From contig CM068367.1 in the NCBI GenBank assembly GCA_034769895.1, positions 113,320,654 to 113,384,653 on the forward strand: 64,000 nt of DNA. The letters are read 5' to 3'. The number at the start of each line of letters is the position of its first letter. Position 1 is the first letter of the stretch. The position numbers were made by a program, and so were the translations under genes. Shown piece by piece: positions 34,770 to 48,273 of the stretch. The notes beneath the pieces were generated by a model. That model did no database searches. It saw nothing but the letters and a program-made list of their open reading frames with translations, and had not been told where the DNA came from. This DNA is from Magicicada septendecula (Eukaryota > Arthropoda > Insecta > Hemiptera > Cicadidae).

Positions 34770-36013
34770 TTATATAGACCATTTATTCCAAGCTACAGCT
34801 GTAGTATTTCCAAAATTATCAATAATTTTTGTCATTTTACGTTTAGAAATAATCATATTATTTTCCGTTATTTTACCATAACTTATTAAATTTGTATGAA
34901 TATCTTTAGCATAAAATACATTTTGCATGTTTACTTCATTTTTCTTACCAAAAAGATCAAAGTAACTTACCACATTACCAATTTTAGTGGCTTTTACAAC
35001 TCTATTATCTCCCAAATAAACATTAACAGGTACTTTAAGTATCATACTTTTATCAAAATATTTATCATCATTTATTATATGGTCAGTACAACCGCTATCT
35101 AATAACCAATTAATGTCGCAATTATTAAACTTAACTACCTTACTATTATGCGCTTCGTGATAGTCGACCCTTATAACCCATGCGCTCGTATCTGGATTCT
35201 TCTGCTGCGACTGAGTTGCTTGATGTGCTCTTGCAACTCGCTGACTTCGAAAATTGCCATGCCCTCTGGCGTAGTTACTTTTTTCGGTTTCTTGTCGGCC
35301 TCGTGGTGCTCGCCATGTATTGCTGCTGCCTGCCGCTTGGCCACCATATTTACAGTCTCTCTTGATATGACCAGTTTTGCCACATTGAAAGCATGTTCGC
35401 TGTTGTCGACTTTTATCCGCCATGAATGCGTTAGATTTTCATCCAGAAAATTCATCCTTTTGATGCTTTATTTCAGTCATTTCAATTTTATTTTTCACAT
35501 AATCCACGGTTTGATCTTCTTCTTTTAGTGCGTCTATTAAATCGCCTATATAACTGTATGATTCCGGCAACGTATTTAACATATAATTTAATTTTTCTTT
35601 TTCTGACACACTAGCACCCGCGTTTTTAAGCTCGTTCACAGTTTTTTCAAAATCACTGAAGAATGTCGCTGAATCAGCATAATTTTTAAGTCTTAACTTT
35701 TCCATTTTATTTCTATATACAATTTGCAATGCCGTAGACTTTTTCAAATACATTTCATCAAACTTTTGAATTATTTCATACGCCGTAGTTTATCACTAAT
35801 AAATTCCAATTGCTTATTCGTTATAGTACGGTATATATAGTTCATAAACTTTAAATCATTATCATCCCACGGGTCTTTATCCTGCGCCGTTTTTGCCCGT
35901 GTTATCACTTCATCACATTTTTTAAATTTCAAAAACAACATAATACGTTTTTTCCATATACTATAGTCCTCTCCATCAAACACTGGAATTATAATGTCAT
36001 TGTTCTTCGCCAT
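34770..36013 (-). pseudogene. E6 Gag and protease, broken
   Basis: Fragments are 35771-36013, 35439-35753 and 34770-35423. TGA is at 35439-35441. Knuckle and DSG are intact. Confidence 0.92.
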
Positions 36014-36114
36014 TTTCTTTATTTCACAGCATGCGACAGCACTAAAAAAAACCGATACTCACTTAAACGGCACTCTTGACCACAAATTTAGTAAACCACG
36101 GACCTCTGCTATCA

Positions 36115-36439
36115 TGTTAAAGTGTGGAATAAAGAAATATAAGAGTTTACACTGTATAATAAAGTTTATTAACCCATACACAAATACATACTAAATACGC
36201 AGTGCTACGGTGCGTGCGTCACTTACGGCGTCTTACTACAAACTAAAAACTAACATTTTCTTTTATGAATTTGCTAACTGCTATAATTTTGTATTGTTCG
36301 ACTGAGCTTTTCGTCATTACTGACACCTTCAGGTCTTAAACAACCTTAAACAATACGAAGAATAAAAACTAACAAACTTATACATGCTTACGCGCATTAC
36401 ATATATTGTAAAATATAAATGTATTACATATATTCAACA
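36115..36439 (-). repeat. E6 5' LTR, long form (325 bp)
   Basis: Group A long LTR. It has a private T-to-G (TTTTGTATTG) within the 119-base segment. Confidence 0.92.
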
Positions 36440-37011
36440 ATTTTATTAATGCATTTGATTCTTCAAAATTTATACATATGTCCAGTTATGTAAGGGTCTA
36501 AATGAAATTTTGTTTGTATGATTTTCATTTGTAATTTCATAAAATTAAAACTGATGCTTTGATAAAACAGTGTTCTTTTTGAATTATTTGTCCTTTTGCT
36601 GTGTACTTTCAAAACTTGCAACTGCTGTGGATAAACCGAATTGAAGAATAATGCCCGTATTTAATTTTCTTTGTGGGCTCCATTTTCAGTGCGCCATGAA
36701 CAGGCTGACGCAACCTGTCGACGAATGAGCAAGGCGGTGTTCCTGTAAAGCAGCCGAGTCCATTATATTCAGATCCAGGGATTTATTGTGAATACCTCTT
36801 GCGGGTCGCTACTAACCTAATCCAAATCGACAACTCTTTCGTTCAATATACGAATAAGCATTGCTGAATCATGTTCGTGGGCGCCATTATGAGTACACCG
36901 TAAAACTGTCCGCAAGTGAGAAATACGGAGTCTCTGTAAAGAATGTTAGTAGATTGTTTTTAAAATTGTCAAAATAAAAATATTGTATGCTTCCAAACTG
37001 TGTAATATTTT
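36440..37011. repeat. Spacer S between E6 and E7 (572 bp)
   Basis: Bounded by ATTTT, with the CATTATGAG variant near 36887. Confidence 0.9.
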
Positions 37012-37216
37012 TGTTAAAGTGTGGAATACAGAAATATAAGAGTTTACACTCTATAATAAAGTTTATTATCCCATAATCAAATACATACTAAATACGCAGT
37101 GCTACGGTGCGTGCGTCACTTACGGCGTCTTACTACAAACTAAAAACTAACAAACTTATACATGCTTACGCGCATTACATATATTGTACAATATAAATGT
37201 ATTACATATATTCAAC
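37012..37216 (-). repeat. E7 3' LTR, short form (205 bp)
   Basis: Short form lacking the last A. It has ACACTCTATAAT where most read ACACTGTATAAT. Confidence 0.9.
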
Positions 37217-37294
37217 CTCCTCCTTACATTCCTATTGCCTCCTTACATTTATATTGTATTTACAAATTTAATTTTACAAATACACATTTCAAGT

Positions 37295-38902
37295 TCAACT
37301 TTTCAAGTTCAGCATAGTTCGAAATCTCTCAAACTTTTCTTTACACAATGACTTTGAAAATATATCAACAATATTATCATTAGAATTTACTTTTACAACA
37401 TTAATCATATTTTCTTTTATATATTCGTGTACATAATGGTAATGAACTTCAATATGTTTAGAATTTTTCGTAAAACTTCCATACTTTGCTAAATATATCG
37501 CTCCCGAATTATCTTCAAAAATATTAATCGGTCTTTCTAAAGTTACATTAAACAATTTTAGCAATTCTTTCACAAATTTCAATTCACTCACAGCTTCCGA
37601 CAACGCTACATACTCTGCATATGTCGAAGCCTTAGTTACACACTATTGTTTTCTCGACTTCCAATAAATTACATTACCAAATAATCGAATTACATAACCA
37701 GTTGTGGATTTTCTGTCTAAATGGTCACCAGCCCAATCGGCATCAACATAACAATCTATAATTTCAGAATTATCATTTCTTTTATAAGTCAATTTTAAAT
37801 CTTTCGTTAAATACAAGTACTTTAATATTCGCAAAGCATATTTATAGTGTGTTTCATTATAACAATTCTGATATCTACTTAAATAATTTACACTAAAGCT
37901 TATTTCAAGCCTTGTAGCTGAGCTTATATATAATAATGCACCAATTAAATTTCTATATTGAATATTCCTTCGACAAATATCAGACTTTTCAACTTTTAAA
38001 TTTACCTCCATAGGTGTATTATACATTTTACTGTTTTGTAAATTATACTTTCTTACTAATGACTCAATATATTTAGCTTGACTTAATATTATTTCACATT
38101 TACGGAACTCATATTCTACGGTAATACCAAGATATTTTTTAATTTTTCCAAGATCTTTCATTTTGAATATTTCTGATAAGAGTTTCTTAATATTTTGTAT
38201 TTTTTCTTTGTTACGTCCACAAATTAATAAATCATCCACAAATATTAATAAATAAATAGTATCTTTTCCATTTCCAAAAGTATATAAACAATAACCTAAA
38301 TTACTTTTCTTAACACCCAAACTTATTAAAAATTTATCAAGTCATTCATACCAAGCTCTGGGACTTTCCTTTAAACCATACAAAGCTTTTATTAACTTAC
38401 ACACTCTATTTGTGCAATCCTCATAACCTTTTGGTTGATGGACATATACCTCAGAACTTACTTTACCATTTAGAAATGCAGTTTCTTCATCCATTTGTTC
38501 AATAGTTAGACCCATTTGACAACAGTATGATAATAAAATCTTTAAAGTTTGCATTCTCGCAACAGGAGAATAAACATCATCAATTTTATCGGTTTGCTGA
38601 AAACCTCTTACAACTAACCTGGCCTTATAAGCATTGTCAGACTTTTTTGTATAAATCCATTTTACAACCAATATTTTTTTACCATTTACATTTTCAACTA
38701 ATTGCCAAGTCTTATTTTTATTTAACGAATCAAATTCTTTGTCCATAGCTTTTGACCAATATTTACTTTCATTGCTTTCAAGCGCCTCCTCAAATGTACT
38801 AGGAGTATCTGTTCTACAATAATATGCAAAAATATTACTATTATATACGTAATAATCTTCATATCTTTTTGGTAAGTTTCTTAAGCGCTCAGATTTTTTA
38901 AT
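37295..38902 (-). pseudogene. E7 reverse transcriptase and RNase H, broken
   Basis: RT start 38342-38746 has the full 134 residues (MDKEFDSLNKNK). RT palm is 37643-38320 and RNase H is 37295-37603. Stops are TGA 38342-38344 and TAG 37643-37645. RT start ends KESPRAWYE as in group A, whereas E3 has KKSPRAWYE. This helps place the mosaic breakpoint. Confidence 0.92.
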
Positions 38903-39961
38903 TTAATTTTCATTTTCATCCCCTAGATTTTCATCTGTACCTTTAAACCTATCATCAAGAAATTCATTATCTGAAGATTCATATACTTCTTCATCAGATT
39001 CACATTCATTCAAGCCAATACATTTTACATTTTCTTCAACAATATCAACATGTCTAGCCACTATTATTTTTCCATTAATTAGCACTCTATAACCAACTTC
39101 ACTATAACCGATGAAAATTGCCATATCAGCCTTTTTATCCCGCTTAGAAAATCTTTTTTGTTCCGGTTTTCTTACAAAAACTTTACTACCATATAAATGT
39201 AAATTTGAAACATTCGGTTTCGTCCCAAAAAATATTTCATAAGGAGTTTTCTTTTCTATAGTATTTGATAACGTACGATTTTTCAAATAAGTAGCAGCAC
39301 AAACTATTTCAGGCCAATATTTTTTATGGATTTGTGCTTCAGCTAATAAACAACGTGACATATCCATTATCGTTCTGTTAACCGTTCTGCGGTTCCATTT
39401 AATTCATGTACGTAAGCGGGACAATTATTAATTATAATACCTTTTTCTTTAGCAAAATTATAAATATTACCGTTTAAGTATTCTTTCCCATTATCACATC
39501 TCAAAAATTTAATTCTTTTACCCGTTAAGTTTTCACATTCATTTGCATATTGAACAAGACAATTGAAAACTTCTACTTTAGACTTCATGGTATAAACTTT
39601 AGCTATCTTACTGTAATCATTAATAAAGGAAATAAAGTATTTTTCCCCGTTTAGACCAGCTGTTTTAAAAGGTCCACACACATCAGTATGAACAATTAAA
39701 AAAATATCTTTTGCTCTTTTTTTATTATTTTCAAATGGAATATTATGCATTTTATTTTAAACACATATTTTACACTTAATGAATTCTGATTCAAGTTCAT
39801 TTGGAATACCACTTAACAATTTATGTTTACACAAAATATTCAAATAATTAAAATTTACATGGCCCAGCATACGATGCCACCTTTCTTTTTTACTCATATT
39901 ATCACAATTTTTATTTGCAAAATTTACCAATGACTCTACATTTTTTAATTTACTTTTCTTC
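38903..39961 (-). pseudogene. E7 integrase, broken
   Basis: It has the lesions of E3: TAA at 39757-39759 and a one-base loss near 39380 after the catalytic Glu. Fragments are 39367-39750 and 38903-39367. Confidence 0.92.
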
Positions 39962-41204
39962 TTATATAGACCATTTATTCCAAGCTACAGCTGTAGTATT
40001 TCCAAAATTATCAATAATTTTTGTCATTTTACGTTTAGAAATAATCATATTATTTTCCGTTATTTTACCATAACTTATTAAATTTGTATGAATATCTTTA
40101 GCATACAATACATTTTGCATGTTTACTTCATTTTTCTTACCAAAAAGATCAAAGTAACTTACCACATTACCAATTTTAGTGGCTTTTACAACTCTATTAT
40201 CTCCCAAATAAACATTAACAGGTACTTTAAGTATCATACATTTATCAAAATATTTATCATCATTTATTATATGGTCCGTACAACCGCTATGTAATAACCA
40301 ATTAATGTCGCAATTATTATACTTAACTACCTTACTATTATGCGCTTCGTGATAGTCGACCCTTATAACCCATGCGCTCGTATCTGGATTCTTCTGCTGC
40401 GACTGAATTGCTTGATGTGCTCTTGCAACTCGCTGACTTCGAAAATTGCCATGCCCTCTGGCGTAGTTACTTTTTTCGGTTTCTTGTCGGCCTCGTGGTG
40501 CTCGCCATGTATTGCTGCTGCCTGCCGCTTGGCCACCATATTTACAGTCTCTCTTGATATGACCAGTTTTGCCACATTGAAAACATGTTCGCTGTTGTCG
40601 ACTTTTATCCGCCATGAATGCGTTAGATTTTCGTCCAGAAAATTCATCCTTTTGATGCTTTATTTCAGTCATTTCAATTTTACTTTTCACATAATCCACA
40701 GTTTGATCTTCTTCTTTTAGTGAGTCTATTAAATCGCCTATATAACTGTATGATTCCGGCAACGTATGTAACATATAATTTAATTTTTCTTTTTCTGACA
40801 CACTAGCACCCGCGTTTTTAAGCTCGTTCACAGTTTTTTCAAAATCACGGAAGAATGTAGCTGAATCAGTATAATTTTTAAGTCTTAACTTTTCCATTTT
40901 ATATCTATATACAATTTGCAATGCCGTAGACTTTTTCAAATACATTTCATCAAACTTTTGAATTATTTCATACGCCGTAGTTTATCACTAATAAATTCCA
41001 ATTGCTTATTCGTTATAGTACGGTATATATAGTTCATAAACTTTAAATCATTATCATCCCACGGGTCTTTATCCTGCGCCGTTTTTGCCCGTGTTATCAC
41101 TTCATCACATTTTTTAAATTTCAAAAACAACATAATACTTTTTTCCACATACTATAGTCCTCTCCATCAAACACTGCAATTATAATTTCATTGTTCTTCT
41201 CCAT
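39962..41204 (-). pseudogene. E7 Gag and protease, dead protease
   Basis: A 327-residue frame (39962-40945) has an intact knuckle and HSG in place of DSG. Gag N-terminal part (about 40963-41204) begins ATGGAG but has one T fewer in a T run near 41140 than E3, so its own frame is also broken. Confidence 0.92.
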
Positions 41205-41305
41205 TTTCTTTATATCACAGCATGCGACAGCACTAAAAAAAACCGATACTCACTTAAACGGCACTCTTGACCACAAATTTAGTAAACCACGGACCTCTGC
41301 TATCA

Positions 41306-41631
41306 TGTTAAAGTGTGGAAATAAAGAAATATAAGAGTTTACACTGTATAATAAAGTTTATTAACCCATGCACAAATACATACTAAATACGCAGTGCTAC
41401 GGTGCGTGCGTCACTTACGGCGTCTTACTACAAACTAAAAACTAACAATTTCTTTTATGAATTTGCTAACTGCTATAATTTTTTATTGTTCGACTGAGCT
41501 TTTCGTCATTACTGACACCTTCAGGTCTTAAACAACCTTAAACAATACGAAGAATAAAAACTAACAAACTTATACATGCTTACGCGCATTACATATATTG
41601 TACAATATAAATGTATTACATATATTCAACA
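41306..41631 (-). repeat. E7 5' LTR, long form (326 bp)
   Basis: Group B long LTR with GGAAATAAAG and CCCATGCAC. Confidence 0.92.
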
Positions 41632-42203
41632 ATTTTATTAATGCATTTGATTCTTCAAAATTTATACATATGTCCAGTTATGTAAGGGTCTAAATGAAAT
41701 TTTGTTTGTATGATTTTTATTTGTAATTTCATAAAATTAAAACTGATGCTTTGATAAAACAGTGTTCTTTTTGAATTATTTGTCCTTTTGCTGTGTACTT
41801 TCAAAACTTGCTACTGCTGTTGATAAACCGAATTGAAGAATAATGCCCGTATTTAATTTTGTTTGTGGGCTCCATTTTCAGTGCGCCATGAACAGGCTGA
41901 CGCAACCTGTCGACGAATGAGCAAGGCGGTGTTCCTGTAAAGCAGACGAGTCCATTATATTCAGATCCAGGGATTTATTGTGAATACCTCTTGCGGGTCG
42001 CTACTAACCTAATCCAAATCGACAACTCTTTCGTTCAATATACGAATAAGCATTGCTGAATCATGTTCGTGGGCTCCATTTTGAGTACACCGTAAAATTG
42101 TCCGCAAGTGAGAAATACGGAGTCTCTGTAAAGAATGCTAGTAGATTGTTTTTAAAATTGTCAAAATGAAAATATTGTATGCTTCCAAACTGTGTAATAT
42201 TTT
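41632..42203. repeat. Spacer S, first of two between E7 and E8 (572 bp)
   Basis: Bounded by ATTTT. It reads CTACTGCTGTTGATAAACC, shared only with 47702-48273. Confidence 0.9.
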
Positions 42204-42527
42204 TGTTAAAGTGTGGAATACAGAAATATAAGAATTTACACTGTATAATAAAGTTTATTATCCCATAAACAAATACATACTAAATACGCAGTGCTACGGT
42301 GCGTGCGTCACTTACGGCGTCTTACTACAAACTAAAAACTAACAATTTCTTTATGAATTTGCTAACTGCTATAATTTTTTATTGTTCGACTGAGCTTTTC
42401 GTCATTACTGACATCTTCAGGTCTTAAACAGCCTTAAACAATACGAAGAATAAAAACTAACAAACTTATACATGCTTACGCGCATTACATATATTGTACA
42501 ATATAAATGTATTACATATATTCAACA
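42204..42527 (-). repeat. Solo LTR (324 bp)
   Basis: Common solo type with AAGAATTTACAC instead of AAGAGTTTACAC, shared with 48274-48597. Confidence 0.88.
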
Positions 42528-43099
42528 ATTTTATTAATGCATTTGATTCTTCAAAATTTATACATATGTCCAGTTATGTAAGGGTCTAAAAAAAATTTTG
42601 TTTGTATGATTTTTATTTGTAATTTCATAAAATTAAAACTGATGTTTTGATAAAACAGTGTCCTTTTTGAATTATTTGTCCTTTTGCTGTGTACTTTCAA
42701 AACTTGCAACTGCTGTGGATAAACCGAATTGAAGAATAATGCCCGTATTTAATTTTCTTTGTGGGCTCCATTTTCAGTGCGCCATGAACAGGCTGACGCA
42801 ACCTGTCGACGAATGAGCAAGGCGGTGTTCCTGTAAAGCAGACGAGTCCATTATATTCAGATCCAGGGATTTATTGTGAATACCTCTTGCGGGTCGCTAC
42901 TAACCTAATCCAAATCGACAACTCTTTCGTTCAATATACGAATAAGCATTGCTGAATCATGTTCGTGGGCGCCATTTTGAGTACACCGTAAAACTGTCCG
43001 CAAGTGAGAAATACGGAGTCTCTGTAGAGAATACTAGTAGATTGTTTTTAAAATTGTCAAAATGAAAATATTGTATGCTTCCAAACTGTGTAATATTTT
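42528..43099. repeat. Spacer S, second of two between E7 and E8 (572 bp)
   Basis: Bounded by ATTTT. It reads GTCTAAAAAAAATTTTG, also seen in the second spacers before E9 and E11. Confidence 0.9.
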
Positions 43100-43305
43100 T
43101 GTTAAAGTGTGGAATACAGAAATATAAGAGTTTACACTGTATATTAAAGTTTATTATCCCATAATCAAATACATACTAAATACGCAGTGCTACGGTGCGT
43201 GCGTCACTTACGGCGTCTTACTACAAACTAAAAACTAACAAACTTATACATGCTTACGCGCATTACATATATTGTACAATATAAATGTATTACTTATATT
43301 CGACA
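43100..43305 (-). repeat. E8 3' LTR, short form (206 bp)
   Basis: Short form ending TTCGACA, with ACTTATATT near the end and GTATATTAAAG. The first two marks are shared with E9 and E10, the last with E9. Confidence 0.92.
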
Positions 43306-43364
43306 CGCCTCCTTACATTTATATTGTATTTACAAATTTAATTTTACAAATACACATTTCAAGT

Positions 43365-44972
43365 TCAACTTTTCAAGTTCAGCATAGTTCGAAATCTCTC
43401 AAACTTTTCTTTATACAATGACTTTGTAAATATATCAGCAATATTATAATCAGAATGTACATTTACAACATTAATCATATTTTCTTTTATATATTCGTGT
43501 ACATAATGGTAATGAACTTCAGTATGTTTAGAATTTTTCGTAAAACTTCCATACTTTGCTAAATATATCGCTCCCGAATTATCTTCAAAAATATTAATCG
43601 GTCTTTCTAAAGTTACATTAAACAATTTTAGCAATTCTTTCACAAATTTCAATTCACTCACAGCTTCCGACAACGCTACATACTCTGCATATGTCGAAGC
43701 CTTTGTTACACACTATTGTTTTCTCGACTTCCAATAAATTACATTACCAAATAATCGAATTACATAACCAGCTGTGGATTTTCTGTCTAAATGGTCACCA
43801 GCCCAATCGGCATCAACATAACAATCTATAATTTCAGAATTATCATTTCTTTTATAAGTCAATTTTAAATCTTTCGTTAAATACAAGTACTTTAATATTC
43901 GCAAAGCATATTTAAAGTGTGTTTCATTATAACAATTCTGATATCTACTTAAATAATTTACACTAAAGCTGATTTCAAGCCTTGTAGCTGAGCTTATATA
44001 TAATAATGCACCAATTAAATTTCTATATTGAATATTCCTTCGACAAATATCAGACTTTTCAACTTTTAAATTTACCTCCATAGGTGTATTATACAACTTA
44101 CTGTTTTGTAAATTATACTTTCTTACTAATGACTCAATATATTTAGCTTGACTTAATATTATTTCACATTTACGGAACTCATATTCTACGGTAATACCAA
44201 GATATTTTTTAATTTTTCCAAGATCTTTCATTTTGAATATTTCTGATAAGAGTTTCTTAATATTTTGTATTTTTTCTTTGTTACGTCCACAAATTAATAA
44301 ATCATCCACAAATATTAATAAATAAATAGTATCTTTTCCATTTCCAAAAGTATATAAACAATAATCTAAATTACTTTTCTTAACACCCAAACTTATTAAA
44401 AATTTATCAAGTCATTCATACCAAGCTCTGGGACTTTCCTTTAAACCATACAAAGCTTTTATTAACTTACACACTCTATTTGTGCAATCCTCATAACCTT
44501 TTGGTTGATGGACATATACCTCAGAACTTACTTTACCATTTAGAAATGCAGTTTCTTCATCCATTTGTTCAATAGTTAGACCCATTTGACAACAGTATGA
44601 TAATAAAATCTTTAAAGTTTGCATTCTCGCAACAGGAGAATAAACATCATCAATTTTATCGGTTTGCTGAAAACCTCTTACAACTAACCTGGCCTTATAA
44701 GCATTGTCAGACTTTGTTGTATAAATCCATTTTACATCCAATATTTTTTTACCATTTACATTTTCAACTAATTGCCAAGTCTTATTTTTATTTAACGAAT
44801 CAATTTCTTTATCCATAGCTTTTGACCAATATTTACTTTCATTGCTTTCAAGCGCCTCCTCAAATGTACTAGGAGTATCTGTTCTACAATAATATGCAAA
44901 AATATTACTATTATATACATAATAATCTTCACATCTTTTTGGTGGGTTTCTTAAGCGCTCAGATTTTTTAAT
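43365..44972 (-). pseudogene. E8 reverse transcriptase and RNase H, broken
   Basis: Fragments are 44412-44816 (134 residues, MDKEIDSLNKNK), 43713-44390 with FVDD, and 43365-43673. Group C marks are KLYNTPME and RKSTAGYV. Stops are TGA 44412-44414 and TAG 43713-43715. Confidence 0.92.
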
Positions 44973-46031
44973 TTAATTTTCATTTTCATCCCCTAGATTT
45001 TCATCTGTACCTTTAAACCTATCATCAAGAAATTCATTATCTGAAGATTCATATACTTCTTCATCAGATTCACATTCATTCAAGCCAATACATTTTACAT
45101 TTTCTTCAACAATATCAACATGTCTAGCCACTATTATTTTTCCATTAATTAGCACTCTATAACCAACTTCACTATAACCGATCAAAATTCCCATATCAGC
45201 CTTTTTATCCCACTTAGAAAATCTTTTTTGTTCCGGTTTTCTTACAAAACTTTACTACCATATAAATGTGAATTTGAAACATTCGGTTTCGTCCCAAATA
45301 ATATTTCATTAGGAGTTTTCTTTTCTATAGTATTTGATAACGTACGATTTTTCAAATAAGTAGCAGCACAAACTATTTCAGGCCAATATTTTTTATGGAT
45401 TTGTGCTTCAGCTAATAAACAACGTGACATATCCATTATCGTTCTGTTAAACCGTTCTGCGGTTCCATTTAATTCATGTACGTAAGCGGGACAATTATTA
45501 ATTATAATAACTTTTTCTTTAGCAAAATTATAAATATTACCGTTTAAGTATTCTTTCCCATTATCACATCTCAAAAATTTAATTCTTTTACCCGTTAAGT
45601 TTTCACATTCATTTGCATATTGAACAAGACAATTGAAAACTTCTACTTTAGACTTCATGGTATAAACTTTAGCTATCTTACTGTAATCATCAATAAAGGA
45701 AATAAAGTATTTTTCCCCGTTTAGACCAGCTGTTTTAAAAGATCCACACACATCAGTATGAACAATTAAAAAAATATCTTTTGCTCTTTTTCTATTATTT
45801 TCAAATGGAATATTATGCATTTTATTTTCAACACATATTTTACACTTCATGAATTCTGATTCAAGTTCATTTGGAATACCACTTAACAATTTATGTTTAC
45901 ACAAAATATTCAAATAATTAAAATTTACATGGCCCAGCATAGGATGCCACCTTTCTTTTTTACTCATATTATCACAATTTTTATTTGCAAAATTTACCAA
46001 TGACTCTACATTTTTTAATTTACTTTTCATC
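44973..46031 (-). pseudogene. E8 integrase, broken
   Basis: The zinc region and DD35E core form one open frame (45242-46030, 262 residues), the best-preserved integrase in the window, though WHRMLGH has become WHPMLGH. A one-base loss near 45246 separates the C-terminal 73 residues (44973-45194), which end at the shared TAA. Confidence 0.93.
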
Positions 46032-47274
46032 TTATATAGACCATTTATTCCAAGCTACAGCTGTAGTATTTCCAAAATTATCAATAATTTTTGTCATTTT
46101 ACGTTTAGAAATAATCATAATATTTTCCGTTATTTTACCATAACTTATTAAATTTGTATGAATATCTTTAGCATAAAATACATTTTGCATGTTTACTTCA
46201 TTTTTCTTACCAAAAAGATCAAAGTAACTTACCACATTACCAATTTTAGTGGCTTTTACAACTCTATTATCTCCCAAATAAACATTAACAGGTACTTTAA
46301 GTATCATACATTTATCAAAATATTTATAATCATTTATTATATGGTCAGTACAACCGCTATCTAATAACAAATTAATGTCGCAATTATTAAACTTAACTAC
46401 CTTACTATTATGCGCTTCGTGATAGTCGACCCTTATAACCCATGCGCTCGTATCTGGATTCTTCTGCTGCGACTGAGTTGCTTGATGTGCTCTTGCAACT
46501 CGCTGACTTCGAAAATTGCCATGCCCTCTGGCGTAGTTACTTTTTTCGGTTTCTTGTCGGCCTCGTGGTGCTCGCCATGTATTGCTGCTGCCTGCCGCTT
46601 GGCCACCATATTTACAGTATCTCTTGATATGACCAGTTTTGCCACATTGAAAGCATGTTCGCTGTTGTCGACTTTTATCCGCCATGAATGCGTTAGATTT
46701 TCGTCCAGAAAATTCATCCTTTTGATGCTTTATTTCAGTCATTTCAATTTTACTTTTCACATAATCCACAGTTTGATCTTCTTCTTTTAGTGAGTCTATT
46801 AAATCGCCTATATAACTGTATGATTCTGGCAACGTATGTAACATATAATTTAATTTTTCTTTTTCTGACACACTAGCACCCGCGTTTTTAAGCTCGTTCA
46901 CAGTTTTTTCAAAATCACGGAAGAATGTAGCTGAATCAGTATAATTTTTAAGTCTTAACTTTTCCATTTTATATCTATATACAATTTGCAATGCCGTAGA
47001 CTTTTTCAAATACATTTCATCAAACTTTTGAATTATTTCATACGCCGTAGTTTATCACTAATAAATTCCAATTGCTTATTCGTTATAGTACGGTATATAT
47101 AGTTCATAAACTTTAAATCATTATCATCCCACGGGTCTTTATCCTGCGCCGTTTTTGCCCGTGTTATCACTTCATCACATTTTTTAAATTTCAAAAACAA
47201 CATAATACTTTTTTCCACATACTATAGTCCTCTCCATCAAACACTGCAATTATAATTTCATTGTTCTTCTCCAT
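46032..47274 (-). pseudogene. E8 Gag and protease, long frame
   Basis: 327-residue frame (46032-47015) with knuckle Cys and His residues intact (HIKRYC) and an intact DSG. Gag N-terminal part (about 47033-47274) starts ATGGAG and is broken by the short T run near 47210. Confidence 0.92.
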
Positions 47275-47375
47275 TTTCTTTATATCACAGCATGCGACAG
47301 CACTAAAAAAAACCGATACTCACTTAAACGGCACTCTTGACCACAAATTTAGTAAACCACGGACCTCTGCTATCA

Positions 47376-47701
47376 TGTTAAAGTGTGGAAATAAAGAAAT
47401 ATAAGAGTTTACACTGTATAATAAAGTTTATTAACCCATGCACAAATACATACTAAATACGCAGTGCTACGGTGCGTGCGTCACTTACGGCGTCTTACTA
47501 CAAACTAAAAACTAACAATTTCTTTTATGAATTTGCTAACTGCTATAATTTTTTATTGTTCGACTGAGCTTTTCGTCATTACTGACACCTTCAGGTCTTA
47601 AGCAACCTTAAACAATACGAAGAATAAAAACTAACAAACTTATACATGCTTACGCGCATTACATATATTGTACAATATAAATGTATTACATATATTCAAC
47701 A
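47376..47701 (-). repeat. E8 5' LTR, long form (326 bp)
   Basis: Group B-like long LTR (GGAAATAAAG). It differs from the E7 LTR by AGCAACC for AACAACC. Confidence 0.92.
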
Positions 47702-48273
47702 ATTTTATTAATGCATTTGATTCTTCAAAATTTATACATATGTCCAGTTATGTAAGGGTCTAAATGAAATTTTGTTTGTATGATTTTTATTTGTAATTTC
47801 ATAAAATTAAAACTGATGCTTTGATAAAACAGTGTTCTTTTTGAATTATTTGTCCTTTTGCTGTGTACTTTCAAAACTTGCTACTGCTGTTGATAAACCG
47901 AATTGAAGAATAATGCCCGTATTTAATTTTGTTTGTGGGCTCCATTTTCAGTGCGCCATGAACAGGCTGACGCAACCTGTCGACGAATGAGCAAGGCGGT
48001 GTTCCTGTAAAGCAGACGAGTCCATTATATTCAGATCCAGGGATTTATTGTGAATACCTCTTGCGGGTCGCTACTAACCTAATCCAAATCGACAACTCTT
48101 TCGTTCAATATACGAATAAGCATTGCTGAATCATGTTCGTGGGCTCCATTTTGAGTACACCGTAAAATTGTCCGCAAGTGAGAAATACGGAGTCTCTGTA
48201 AAGAATGCTAGTAGATTGTTTTTAAAATTGTCAAAATGAAAATATTGTATGCTTCCAAACTGTGTAATATTTT
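47702..48273. repeat. Spacer S, first of two between E8 and E9 (572 bp)
   Basis: Matches 41632-42203 base for base wherever I compared them. Confidence 0.9.

Larger units (their letters stand above)
31823..36439 (-). mobile_element. E6: complete but broken copia-type element (group A)
   Basis: Length is 4,617 bases with the duplicated polypurine tract, closely like E2. Private changes include SKPLCK in RNase H and an Ala in KNYADSATF of Gag. Confidence 0.95.
37012..41631 (-). mobile_element. E7: complete but broken copia-type element, A/B mosaic
   Basis: Length is 4,620 bases. From the 3' LTR through the RT palm it matches group A (duplicated polypurine tract, KSNLGY, NETHYKY). From RT start to the 5' LTR it matches E3 (HSG protease, AERLTER frameshift, TAA in the zinc region). 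The switch lies between about 38,410 and 38,665. Confidence 0.95.
43100..47701 (-). mobile_element. E8: complete but broken copia-type element (group C)
   Basis: Length is 4,602 bases. It lacks both group A deletions and the protease is intact at DSG. A one-base loss near 45246 breaks the integrase core. Gag-protease keeps a 327-residue frame. It is almost the same as E9, 6,070 bases to the right. Confidence 0.95.
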
